Shown: in pieces, positions 23,621 through 31,592 of the stretch
Layout: the number at the start of each line of letters is the position of its first letter
Position numbering within the stretch: the stretch's first letter is position 1
Source of the DNA: Prevotella sp. CAG:732
GTDB lineage: Bacteria > Bacteroidota > Bacteroidia > Bacteroidales > Bacteroidaceae
Reading direction: 5' to 3'
Length of the DNA: 37,194 nt
NCBI GenBank assembly: GCA_000436035.1
Contig: FR893247.1
Span: forward strand, 1-37,194
Notes under the pieces: generated by a model
The model's input: only the letters and a program-made list of their open reading frames with translations
Database searches by the model: none
What the model was told of the DNA's origin: nothing
Translations under genes and position numbers: made by a program

Positions 23621-25381
23621 TTATTTCTTGAATCCGAAGATACGTTTGATGAATTTCTTCACCACGTTTTCCTTCTTCTGTGGGTTGACGATAGGTGTTG
23701 GCTTGCGGGATGCCGTCTTGTCGCTAGACTTCTTCTGGGCTACGCCTCTGCCACGACCATTGCTTCCAGGACGAACATTCTCAGCGTTGTTCTTGCGCTG
23801 TGAATTGCCATTGTTCTTGCCATTCTGGCGGTTGTCGTTTGGACGATTGTCGTTAGGGCGATTACCATTCTGGCGGTTGCCTTGTTTCTGGCGATTACCC
23901 TGGGCATTTCTATTGCCTTGCTTGTTTTCACCCTGTTGGTTGTTGCCTCTTTCCCCTTGCTGGTTGTTGCCTCTTTGCTTGTTTCTAGCGTTGTTTCTCT
24001 GTCTGTTCTTGTTTGCTTGTTGATTCTCGCCCTGCTGAGCACCATTATTGCTCGGTTGGTTACCATTAGTCTGGACATCAGTTTCCCCTTGTGGGCGAGC
24101 AGCCTTTTCTTGTCGATTGTTTCTGTTGTTTGGCTTGCGCTTGTGGGCAGTCTGGTCACGGTCTTTCTGACGGCGGCTCTTGGCGCTTGTCTTTCCGTTC
24201 TTTCCAGCCTTGGTAGGCTTGTTGAGCTTCACGTACTCTGGTCCCTCTCCACATCCCTCAGGCAATGGCATCTTCTCTACCACCTTCTCCAGGAATTTCT
24301 CGATCTGTTGGAACCAGTACATATCCATCTCGTTGACCAATGTGATGGCTCTACCATCGCGGTCTGCACGAGCGGTACGACCGATACGGTGTACATAGTC
24401 CTCGGTGTCGTGAGGTACATCGAAGTTGATGACAAGTGTGATGTCATCGATGTCGATGCCACGAGCCACGATGTCGGTAGCCACGAGTACATCTATCTGT
24501 CCACTCTTAAACTTGAACATGATGTCGTCACGCTCAGCCTGTGTGAGGTCGGAGTGCATAGCGCCACAGTTAATTTTTTGCTGGGCTAGGGCTGCATTCA
24601 GTTGCTTCACTTTCATCTTACTTCCGCAGAAGATGATGACACGTTTCAGGTCACCAGCCTTGAAGATGTCCTTGATGATGTTCAACTTCTGTGCCTCGTA
24701 GCAAACGTATGCTTCCTGCTTGATTTTCTCTGCAGGTTTGCTGACTGCCAACTTGATTTCCACAGGATTCTTGAGCAATGTCTTTGCCAGTTCCTCTATC
24801 TTGTTAGGCATCGTGGCAGAGAACATGATGGTCTGGCAAGTCTTAGGGAGTTTCTTGGCGATAGTCATGATGTCCTCAGAGAAACCCATGTCGAGCATAC
24901 GGTCAGCCTCGTCGAGTACGAAGAAGCTTACCTTGCTGAAATCCACGTTGCCCATATTGATGTGGGTGATGAGACGGCCTGGTGTGGCGATGACCACGTC
25001 GGCTCCCATACGAAGACTCTTGAGCTCCTGGTCGTAGCGGCTGGCATCGTTGCCACCATAAACAGCCACGCTGATTACGCCGTTCAGATAGTAACTGAAT
25101 CCCTGCATGGCTTGGTCTATCTGTTGTGCTAGCTCACGAGTAGGTGACATGATGACACAGTTGATGGCATCCTCAGGATAGCCACCATCATCCAACTTGC
25201 TCAAGATAGGCAAGAGGTATGCTGCGGTCTTGCCAGTACCAGTCTGTGCTACGCCGAGCACATCCTTGCCATTCAATATTTCAGGGATACATTTTTCTTG
25301 TACAGGGGTGCATGTGTCGAAGTGCATGTCGTATAGCGAATCGAGCACATTGTCGTTTAAATCTAATTCGTCGAAATACAT
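23621..25381 (-). CDS. DEAD-box RNA helicase with disordered basic C-terminus (RhlE-like)
   Basis: A 586-residue ATP-dependent RNA helicase for ribosome assembly or mRNA turnover. Motifs in order: Q-motif region, AQTGTGKT (I), PTRELA (Ia), TPGRLI (Ib), LDEADRMLDMGF (II), FSATMP (III), VATDIVARGIDID (V), HRIGRTARA (VI). After about residue 390 the chain becomes a long Asn/Gln/Arg/Gly-rich, low-complexity tail with repeats such as NNQQGE, QGNR and RPNDN. It ends in a basic patch (VVKKFIKRIFGFKK). Such tails bind RNA and can drive condensation. It is preceded by a heptanucleotide-array spacer with no recognisable promoter. The SLBB gene starts 66 bases after it. Confidence 0.94.
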   Translation of the reverse strand: MYFDELDLNDNVLDSLYDMHFDTCTPVQEKCIPEILNGKDVLGVAQTGTGKTAAYLLPILSKLDDGGYPEDAINCVIMSPTRELAQQIDQAMQGFSYYLNGVISVAVYGGNDASRYDQELKSLRMGADVVIATPGRLITHINMGNVDFSKVSFFVLDEADRMLDMGFSEDIMTIAKKLPKTCQTIMFSATMPNKIEELAKTLLKNPVEIKLAVSKPAEKIKQEAYVCYEAQKLNIIKDIFKAGDLKRVIIFCGSKMKVKQLNAALAQQKINCGAMHSDLTQAERDDIMFKFKSGQIDVLVATDIVARGIDIDDITLVINFDVPHDTEDYVHRIGRTARADRDGRAITLVNEMDMYWFQQIEKFLEKVVEKMPLPEGCGEGPEYVKLNKPTKAGKNGKTSAKSRRQKDRDQTAHKRKPNNRNNRQEKAARPQGETDVQTNGNQPSNNGAQQGENQQANKNRQRNNARNKQRGNNQQGERGNNQQGENKQGNRNAQGNRQKQGNRQNGNRPNDNRPNDNRQNGKNNGNSQRKNNAENVRPGSNGRGRGVAQKKSSDKTASRKPTPIVNPQKKENVVKKFIKRIFGFKK

Positions 25382-25506
25382 CTATTTTATATTATAAATG
25401 ATAAATTGTAAATGATAAATGAGAGCCAACGCCATCTTGCCATTGGAAGGAACGATAATGGCGTAGCCCTATTCTTAATTCTTAACTTCTAATTCTTAAT
25501 GACGTC
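25382..25506. repeat. Heptanucleotide-array spacer between lptF/G and the DEAD-box gene
   Basis: Four 7-base units TAAATGA/TAAATTG occupy 25395-25422. The core 25423-25471 contains ACGCCAT...ATGGCGT. Four units TTCTTAA, TTCTTAA, CTTCTAA, TTCTTAA occupy 25472-25499, ending seven bases from the lptF/G stop. The design matches the rlmH-uvrA spacer, and both cores share CCAATGGCA on the minus strand. Confidence 0.8.
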
Positions 25507-26748
25507 TTACCTCGGTGCCTTGCGGTAACAGAAGTAAGCCACAACGGCAAAGAGGATGTTTGGCATCCATGCTGCCAACATAGGCGGGAAATTCGCCTGG
25601 ATGGCAAAGGTAGCCGAAATCGTTTGCAACAGAATGTAACCAAAGCTGAGGGCAAGTCCGACACCCAAAGCCAAACCCATACCTCCTTTACGCTTCTTGG
25701 CTGATAGCGAGAGACCGATAATCGTCAAGATGAAGGAGGCGAAGGAGGAGGCGATACGCTTGTGGTATTCCACCTGGTACTGCACCACATTGCCAGAGCC
25801 ACGGTCTATCTGCTTGCCTATGTATGCTTTCAGTTCCGGACTGGTGAATGTCTCCTGCTGTCCCTTGGAATATACCAAGTCGGTAGGTTCCATCGAGATC
25901 AATGTGTCTTTTTCGGCACCGCTCGTGATATGTTCCCTCATACCTTGCAACTTACGTACCTTCCAACTTCTGATCTTCCAGTGATACTTCGAGTCGGAAA
26001 TGGTGTCGTATTGTATCTCCATCGCTGTGAGGTGGCTCACCAACTTCTTGTCCTGAAACTTATCTAGACAAAAGCCATATCCTCGTTTGGAGGAGTTGTC
26101 GTAATGCTGGATGTAAGCGATGACACCACGATCTACTTGCAGCTGAACATTGTCGGCTGAGGTTATCTTGCTCTTCTTCTTGTACATCGTCTCGAAGTTC
26201 TGTCGGATGACAGTTCCGTGGGGAATGACATAGGCAGAAAGTGTGTAAGAAAGAGCGGAGAGCATGACACAGGTGATCATGTAAGGGCGCATCAGTCGCT
26301 TGAATGAGGTACCAGATGCCAATATGGCGATAATCTCGGAATTGCCAGCCATCTTCGTGGTGAAGAGGATGACGGCAATGAAGACAAATAAGGCACTAAA
26401 CAAGTTGGCGAAGTACGGCACAAAGTTGGCGTAGTAATCGAAGACGATGGCACGCAAGGGTGCATGGTTCTCGGTAAACTTCGCCAAGTTGTCGTTGACG
26501 TCGAAGACGATGGCTATGGAGATAATCAGTGCGATACTGAAAAAGTAATAGCCCACGAATTTCTTGATGATGTACCAGTCCAGTCGCTTGACGTATCTCA
26601 GTGGGTTGAAGAACCTGAGAAACCTCAAGAACCTAAGTTTGTGGGCTAGCCATTTCGTGGCCTTGATGAGCCATGCGAAATGCTTCTCAAACCATCGCTC
26701 AAACTTGTATCTTCTGCGATGTTTCCTTATTTGTTGAAACTGTTTCAT
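25507..26748 (-). CDS. LptF/LptG family permease (lipopolysaccharide transport)
   Basis: A 413-residue inner-membrane permease of the YjgP/YjgQ family. It is part of the LptB2FG transporter that extracts lipopolysaccharide from the inner membrane. Hydrophobic helices occur near residues 65-85 (YYFFSIALIISIAIVF), 110-130, 155-175 and three at the C-terminus. The large periplasmic jellyroll lies in between (about 175-320). The N-terminus has about 50 extra, very basic and aromatic residues (RKHRRRYKFERWF...) before LDWYIIKKF, where most family members begin. The ATG at 26748 has a good ribosome-binding site, so the extension looks real. It follows tgt by 15 bases. LptF versus LptG cannot be assigned. 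Confidence 0.9.
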   Translation of the reverse strand: MKQFQQIRKHRRRYKFERWFEKHFAWLIKATKWLAHKLRFLRFLRFFNPLRYVKRLDWYIIKKFVGYYFFSIALIISIAIVFDVNDNLAKFTENHAPLRAIVFDYYANFVPYFANLFSALFVFIAVILFTTKMAGNSEIIAILASGTSFKRLMRPYMITCVMLSALSYTLSAYVIPHGTVIRQNFETMYKKKSKITSADNVQLQVDRGVIAYIQHYDNSSKRGYGFCLDKFQDKKLVSHLTAMEIQYDTISDSKYHWKIRSWKVRKLQGMREHITSGAEKDTLISMEPTDLVYSKGQQETFTSPELKAYIGKQIDRGSGNVVQYQVEYHKRIASSFASFILTIIGLSLSAKKRKGGMGLALGVGLALSFGYILLQTISATFAIQANFPPMLAAWMPNILFAVVAYFCYRKAPR

Positions 26749-26750
26749 TT

Positions 26751-26758
26751 CACTCCTT
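26751..26758 (-). promoter_or_regulatory. Shine-Dalgarno site of the lptF/G gene
   Basis: The minus strand reads AAGGAGTG, with the AGGAG core 4 bases from the ATG at 26748. A clear Shine-Dalgarno is rare in this window, and here it supports the upstream start that includes the basic N-terminal extension. Confidence 0.65.
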
Positions 26759-26763
26759 GATGA

Positions 26764-27891
26764 TTAAATTCTTTGACCTAATTGGTCGATGATGGAACGT
26801 TTCCATTGTACGAAGTCTCCTTGCTCTATATGCTGGCGTGCATCTGTTACCAGTCGCAGATAGAAAGCGAGGTTGTGGATGCTGGCGATTTGCATGGCGA
26901 GGAGTTCCTGAGCCTTGAACAGATGGTGCAGGTATGCCTTTGTGGTAGTGCGGTCGATGTCGCAACCGTCTGGATCGACAGGGCTGAAATCCATCTCCCA
27001 CTTCTTGTTGCGCATGTTCATCGTACCATTGTAGGTGAAGAGCATGGCGTTGCGACCATTGCGGGTTGGCATCACGCAGTCGAACATATCGACACCTCGC
27101 TCGATGGCTTCGAGGATGTTTTGTGGTGTACCTACTCCCATCAAGTAGCGAGGCTTGTCCTTTGGCAAAATCTCGTTGACCACCTCTATCATCTCATACA
27201 TCACCTCGGTAGGTTCTCCTACGGCAAGACCGCCGATGGCATTTCCGTCTGCTCCCTTGTCGGCAACAAACTTGGCTGCTTCTCTTCTCAACTCTGGGAA
27301 GGTACAACCCTGCACGATAGGGAAGAGACTCTGGTTGTAACCATAGAGAGGTTCGGTCTCATTGAAACGCTTGAGGCAACGGTCCAGCCAGCGCTGTGTC
27401 ATCTCAAGGCTCTTCTTGGCATACTGGAAGTCGCTTTGTCCTGGAGGACACTCGTCGAGAGCCATCATGATGTCGGCACCGATGATGCGCTCTGTGTCCA
27501 TCACGTTCTCTGGGGTAAAGATATGTTTGCTTCCGTCGATATGCGAACGGAACTCGCAACCTTCCTCTCTCAACTTACGGATACCGGTGAGCGAGAAAAC
27601 TTGGAAACCACCACTGTCGGTGAGGATAGGACGCTCCCAGCCATTGAATCCATGCAAGCCGCCTGCTGCCTTCATGACCTCAAGTCCTGGACGGAGGTAG
27701 AGGTGATAGGTATTGCCCAGGATAATCTGAGCCTTCACTTGGTTGCGAAGCTCGTCGAAGTGGACTCCCTTCACAGAACCTACGGTTCCCACAGGCATGA
27801 AGATTGGAGTCTTGATCTGTCCGTGGTCGGTGGTGATGATGCCAGTGCGGGCATCGCTTGCCTTATCTGTTACTTGTAGTTCGAATTTCAT
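26764..27891 (-). CDS. tgt: Queuine tRNA-ribosyltransferase (TGT)
   Basis: A TIM-barrel enzyme of 375 residues that exchanges guanine 34 for the queuine precursor preQ1 in GUN-anticodon tRNAs. Active-site and substrate segments are present: LTDSGGFQVFSL (catalytic base region, about 90-101), MALDECPP, LFPIVQGC, GGLAVGEP and YLMGVGTPQNILEAI. The nucleophile region is FDCVMPTRNGRNA (Asp in VDMFDC). The usual CxCxxC zinc ligands are reduced to one cysteine: the segment reads PVDPDGCDIDRTTTKAYLHHL, with the downstream histidine present. It lies between lon (53 bases upstream) and lptF/G (15 bases downstream) in a probable operon. Confidence 0.95.
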   Translation of the reverse strand: MKFELQVTDKASDARTGIITTDHGQIKTPIFMPVGTVGSVKGVHFDELRNQVKAQIILGNTYHLYLRPGLEVMKAAGGLHGFNGWERPILTDSGGFQVFSLTGIRKLREEGCEFRSHIDGSKHIFTPENVMDTERIIGADIMMALDECPPGQSDFQYAKKSLEMTQRWLDRCLKRFNETEPLYGYNQSLFPIVQGCTFPELRREAAKFVADKGADGNAIGGLAVGEPTEVMYEMIEVVNEILPKDKPRYLMGVGTPQNILEAIERGVDMFDCVMPTRNGRNAMLFTYNGTMNMRNKKWEMDFSPVDPDGCDIDRTTTKAYLHHLFKAQELLAMQIASIHNLAFYLRLVTDARQHIEQGDFVQWKRSIIDQLGQRI

Positions 27892-27912
27892 ATTCTACTA
27901 GTTGTTCAAATG

Positions 27913-27973
27913 TTATTTATCTTCCTTCTTTCTTTCTTCTTCGATTATTTATCTTCCTTCTTTTCTTCTTCGA
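27913..27973 (-). repeat. Tandem duplication of the lon 3' end
   Basis: The block 27945-27973, which encodes the last codons and stop of lon, is repeated directly downstream at 27913-27944. The copy has three extra bases (one TTC/CTT unit) and is otherwise identical. The downstream copy is untranslated. The duplication lies in the lon-tgt gap. Confidence 0.88.
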
Positions 27974-30416
27974 TAGTGAAGTCTATCGGGTTGTCCACCT
28001 TCTCGTCGGTGAGGGCGAACTTCCATACCTCGGCTACGTTCTCCACATAGTGGAATGTCAATCCCTTGCGATACTGCTCAGGGATGTCCTCGATATCCTT
28101 CTGGTTTACTTGGCACATCACGATGTCGGTGATGCCGGCACGCTTGGCTGCGAGTATCTTCTCCTTGATACCACCCACAGGGAGCACCTTGCCTCGAAGG
28201 GTAATCTCGCCCGTCATGGCTGTGTTCTTGCGCACCTTTCGCTGGGTCAATGCCGAAGCGATGCTGGTGGCGATGGTGATGCCTGCCGAAGGTCCATCCT
28301 TAGGAGTCGCTCCCTCTGGTACATGGATATGGATGTTCCAGTTGCTGAAGATGCGATAGTCGATGCCGAGCAAGTCGATGTGCGCCTTGACGTATTCCAA
28401 GGCGATAATTGCTGACTCCTTCATCACGTCGCCGAGGTTACCTGTCAAGGTCAACTTGCCTGCCTTTCCTTTGCTCAGCGAGGTCTCAATGAAGAGAATC
28501 TCACCGCCTACGGAAGTCCAGGCGAGTCCTGTTACGACACCGGCATAGTCGTTGCCTTGGTAGATGTCGCGGTTGAATGGTGGGTTGCCCAGGAGAGAGG
28601 TTACCTCGGTAGGAGTGATGTTGGTGTTGTCCAACTCTTCCTCGTAAGCTAACTTGTATGCCATCTTGCGCAAAGCCTTGTTGATTTGCTTCTCCAACTG
28701 GCGCACGCCACTCTCTCTCGTATATTTCTCGATGATGGTCTCAAGGGCAGCCTTGTTGAACTTAATCTTCGGGGTGTATTTGTTGAGTCCTGTATTGTCC
28801 AACTCACGAGGCACCAAGTGACGCTTGGCAATCTCTATCTTCTCCTCGGTGATGTAACCGCCCACCTCGATGAGTTCCATACGGTCGAGCAGTGGACGAG
28901 GGATGGAGCTGAGGTCGTTGGCAGTGGCGATGAAGAGTACCTTCGACAGGTCGTAGTCGATGTCGAGATAGTTGTCGTGGAACGCCTTGTTCTGCTCTGG
29001 GTCGAGTACTTCAAGAAGTGCCGACGAAGGGTCGCCGTTGAAGTTGGCTTGTGCTATCTTGTCTATTTCGTCAAGGATGAACACAGGGTTGGCACTTCCT
29101 GCCTTCTGGATGTTCTTGACGATGCGTCCCAGCATAGCTCCGATGTAAGTACGGCGATGACCACGAATCTCAGCCTCGTCGTGCAAACCGCCCAATGACA
29201 TTCTCACATACTTGCGGTTCATCGCCTTGGCTATGCTCTTGCCCAAACTGGTCTTGCCGACTCCCGGAGGACCATAGAGGCAGAGGATAGGACTCTTGAG
29301 GTCGTCACGCAAAGCTCTCACTGCCAGATACTCCAAGATGCGCTCTTTCACCTTCTCCATGCCATAGTGGTCCTTGTCGAGCACCTTCTTGGCATGCTTC
29401 AGGCTCAGGTCGTCCTTGGTACATTCATCCCAAGGCAAATCCACCAAGGTCTGGAGATAGTTGATTTGGGTGGAGTAGTCTGGACTTTGTGGGTGAAGCG
29501 TATCGAGTTTCTTGAATTCTTTTTGGAAAGTCTTCTCCACATTCTCGTTCCATTTCTTGGTCTTAGCCTTGTCGAGAATCTCTTTTTTCTCCGGACTCAT
29601 ATCGTTGCCGCCCAACTCTTCCTTGATGTTCTTGAGTTGCTGTTGCAAGAAGTATTCACGCTGCTGCTCGTCGATGTCGTTCTTGGTCTTTCTTCTGATG
29701 TCAGATTGGAGAGCGTACATTTGCATCAACACGTTTTCCATCTTCAGTGCTTCTATGATACGGTCTTTCACCTTATCCATGCAGAGCAGTTTCATCTTGT
29801 CTTCTACGGTGAAAGGCATGGAAGAGAAGATGAAGTTCGGACGAACCAATGGGTTGGATATGTTGTTGAGGGCATATTCCGCCTCGTTTGGCATATCCTC
29901 GCAAGCATGAATCAACTGGATGGTCTGTGCTCGGAGTGTCTGCTGCAAGAGGGCGAATTCTGCGTCGTCCTTCTCTGGCCAACCTTCGGAGACGCTTTCT
30001 ACTTCACCCTCGTAGAAAGGTACCGATTGGGTAATCTTGTTCAACTTGCATCTACCCAATCCTTGGGCTACGATGGTAGTCTGTCCCTCTTGTCCAGGCA
30101 AGTCGATCATCTTGATGAGACGGCAGAAGACGCCAATCTCGTAGAGGTCTTCTTGCGTAGGATTTTCTTCGTCGGAATCTTTTTGGGCGAAAGCACAGAA
30201 GATAGATTCGCCCTTCTTTTGCTGTTGGAAATGTTCTAGTACAGCAACGCTTTGACTTCTTCCGAGGATGATAGGGGTGAGAACGGTAGGGAAAAGAACG
30301 AGGTCCCTAGTACAAAGGATAGGGTAAATGCCCTTTTCTCTATCTTTGATTAATTCTGTTACATCGCCTTCGTAGTCGGCAATCATGTGAACTTGATTAT
30401 CTCTATAATTACTCAT
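27945..30416 (-). CDS. lon: ATP-dependent protease Lon (endopeptidase La)
   Basis: An AAA+ serine protease of 823 residues that degrades misfolded and regulatory proteins in the cytoplasm. The N-terminal LON substrate domain (about 30-240) is followed by a coiled-coil region (REYFLQQQLKNIKEELGG). The AAA+ module has Walker A YGPPGVGKTS (about 383-391), Walker B VFILDEIDKI and sensor residues near STIPRPLLDRME-type sequence (SSIPRPLLDRMELIE). The protease domain has the Ser-Lys dyad in KDGPSAGITIA (Ser about 709) and VGGIKEKILAA (Lys about 751). Its C-terminus EEEKKEDK is charged. A TATCTTTG promoter element lies 28 bases upstream. It is first in a lon-tgt-lptF/G series. Confidence 0.97.
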   Translation of the reverse strand: MSNYRDNQVHMIADYEGDVTELIKDREKGIYPILCTRDLVLFPTVLTPIILGRSQSVAVLEHFQQQKKGESIFCAFAQKDSDEENPTQEDLYEIGVFCRLIKMIDLPGQEGQTTIVAQGLGRCKLNKITQSVPFYEGEVESVSEGWPEKDDAEFALLQQTLRAQTIQLIHACEDMPNEAEYALNNISNPLVRPNFIFSSMPFTVEDKMKLLCMDKVKDRIIEALKMENVLMQMYALQSDIRRKTKNDIDEQQREYFLQQQLKNIKEELGGNDMSPEKKEILDKAKTKKWNENVEKTFQKEFKKLDTLHPQSPDYSTQINYLQTLVDLPWDECTKDDLSLKHAKKVLDKDHYGMEKVKERILEYLAVRALRDDLKSPILCLYGPPGVGKTSLGKSIAKAMNRKYVRMSLGGLHDEAEIRGHRRTYIGAMLGRIVKNIQKAGSANPVFILDEIDKIAQANFNGDPSSALLEVLDPEQNKAFHDNYLDIDYDLSKVLFIATANDLSSIPRPLLDRMELIEVGGYITEEKIEIAKRHLVPRELDNTGLNKYTPKIKFNKAALETIIEKYTRESGVRQLEKQINKALRKMAYKLAYEEELDNTNITPTEVTSLLGNPPFNRDIYQGNDYAGVVTGLAWTSVGGEILFIETSLSKGKAGKLTLTGNLGDVMKESAIIALEYVKAHIDLLGIDYRIFSNWNIHIHVPEGATPKDGPSAGITIATSIASALTQRKVRKNTAMTGEITLRGKVLPVGGIKEKILAAKRAGITDIVMCQVNQKDIEDIPEQYRKGLTFHYVENVAEVWKFALTDEKVDNPIDFTIEEEKKEDK

Positions 30417-30443
30417 ATCTTTTTATAATTCCATTTTGACTTG

Positions 30444-30451
30444 CAAAGATA
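30444..30451 (-). promoter_or_regulatory. Bacteroidota -7 promoter element of lon
   Basis: The minus strand reads TATCTTTG, 27 bases before the ATG, predicting a leader of about 20 bases. No heat-shock-type inverted repeat (CIRCE) is seen. Confidence 0.6.
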
Positions 30452-30618
30452 GGACTTTTTGATGAAATACAGGTGCTAAAGATACAATTTTTAATATAAT
30501 AATGTGTGTTTTCTGCTTTTTTCGGTCTCTTCGTTACGGAAAAGTAAAATATATCGTGGTTTTCTGCGTTCTTGTTGAGTGAATGTTAATGGATGATAGA
30601 GTTTACAGAAAAGTTGGT

Positions 30619-31404
30619 ATGAGTAGTTTTCAATTCAAACAGTTTGAGGTGTCGCAAGACCGTTGTGCCATGAAGGTGGGTACGGATGGCGTGCTGCTGG
30701 GAGCTTGGGCTTCGGGGGGCAAGCGTATACTGGATATTGGTAGTGGAACGGGCTTGATTTCCTTGATGATGGCTCAGCGTTTTCCTGAGGCGAAAGTCGT
30801 GGGCATCGACATCGATGAGGATGCTTGCAGTCAGGCTCGTGAGAATGTGTCGGCTAGTCCTTTCAGAGATAGAGTCTCCATAGAGCATTGCCGTTTGCAA
30901 GATTTTGGACTGGACGGCAAGGGAACTTTGGCTGAAGTCAGTAGAAACTTGATGGAATTGAATCGGCAGGAGAAAGAGAAGATGGAGCTGCTTGAAATGG
31001 TAGATGAGTTGAGATTCGATGCGATAGTGAGCAATCCTCCTTTCTTCTTGAATAGCTTGAAAAATCCCGACAAAAAACGCTCTATGGCACGCCATGCGGA
31101 TTCCTTGCCTTTTCGTGACTTGTGGATGGGCGTGAAAAGGTTGCTTTCCGATGATGGCGTGTTCTCTGTAATTCTTCCTGTGGAAGTAGTTGAACAGTTT
31201 GAGGCAGAAGCTTGTTTCCTAGGATATTATAAAACTCGTCAATGCGCTATTAAGACGGTGGAAAGAAAGGCTCCGAAACGCTATCTTCTCGCTTTCTCTA
31301 GGCATTGGGGAGGGATGATGGAAAATGTCACGGAAACGATGATGTCTAGTGACGGAAGTCGAAGCGAATGGTATGCGAAAATAACGGACGAATTCTATTT
31401 GTAA
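30619..31404 (+). CDS. tRNA1(Val) (adenine37-N6)-methyltransferase-type enzyme
   Basis: A class I SAM-dependent methyltransferase of the TrmN6/YfiC type, which makes m6A37 in tRNA1Val. The N-terminus FQFKQFEVSQDRCAMKVGTD is the family's start, so the ATG at 30619 (261 residues) is preferred. In-frame ATGs at 30583 and 30589 would add 12 or 10 residues and cannot be excluded. Motif I is ILDIGSGTGLISLMMAQ, acidic motif II is VGIDIDEDA, and the adenine-N6 motif IV is VSNPPFF. Between motif III and NPPF there is an extra charged helix of about 25 residues (LAEVSRNLMELNRQEKEKME). It is divergent from lon and convergent with the lipid kinase. No clear promoter was found. Confidence 0.9.
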   Translation: MSSFQFKQFEVSQDRCAMKVGTDGVLLGAWASGGKRILDIGSGTGLISLMMAQRFPEAKVVGIDIDEDACSQARENVSASPFRDRVSIEHCRLQDFGLDGKGTLAEVSRNLMELNRQEKEKMELLEMVDELRFDAIVSNPPFFLNSLKNPDKKRSMARHADSLPFRDLWMGVKRLLSDDGVFSVILPVEVVEQFEAEACFLGYYKTRQCAIKTVERKAPKRYLLAFSRHWGGMMENVTETMMSSDGSRSEWYAKITDEFYL

Positions 31405-31440
31405 GTTTCTCGTTCTCCTAGGGAGTGTCTTTATTACAAG

Positions 31441-31525
31441 CTTTTGTATCTCCATCCAAAGGCTTTGTATGTACATCGTAAACCTTTGTATGTACATCCA
31501 AAGCCTTTGGATGGAGATTTTGTAT
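31441..31525. repeat. 21-bp periodic, hairpin-forming repeat between convergent genes
   Basis: A perfect 20-bp inverted repeat pairs 31448-31467 with 31499-31518. Inside it TATGTACATC occurs at 31468 and 31489. CTTTGTAT-like units start at 31441, 31463, 31484 and 31505, about 21 bases apart. It lies between the methyltransferase stop (31404) and the lipid kinase stop (31593) and could act as a bidirectional transcript end. Confidence 0.88.
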
Positions 31526-31592
31526 AGGGGGAGAGATAGTTTTCTACCTTTGTGAGAATAGCTTTCCCTAAAAAGAGGGATAGCTATCTTCC

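Noticed and set aside
26782..27879. Forward-strand 365-codon open frame opposite tgt
   Set aside because: It mirrors the tgt gene almost exactly. Its composition is that of a reverse-frame shadow.
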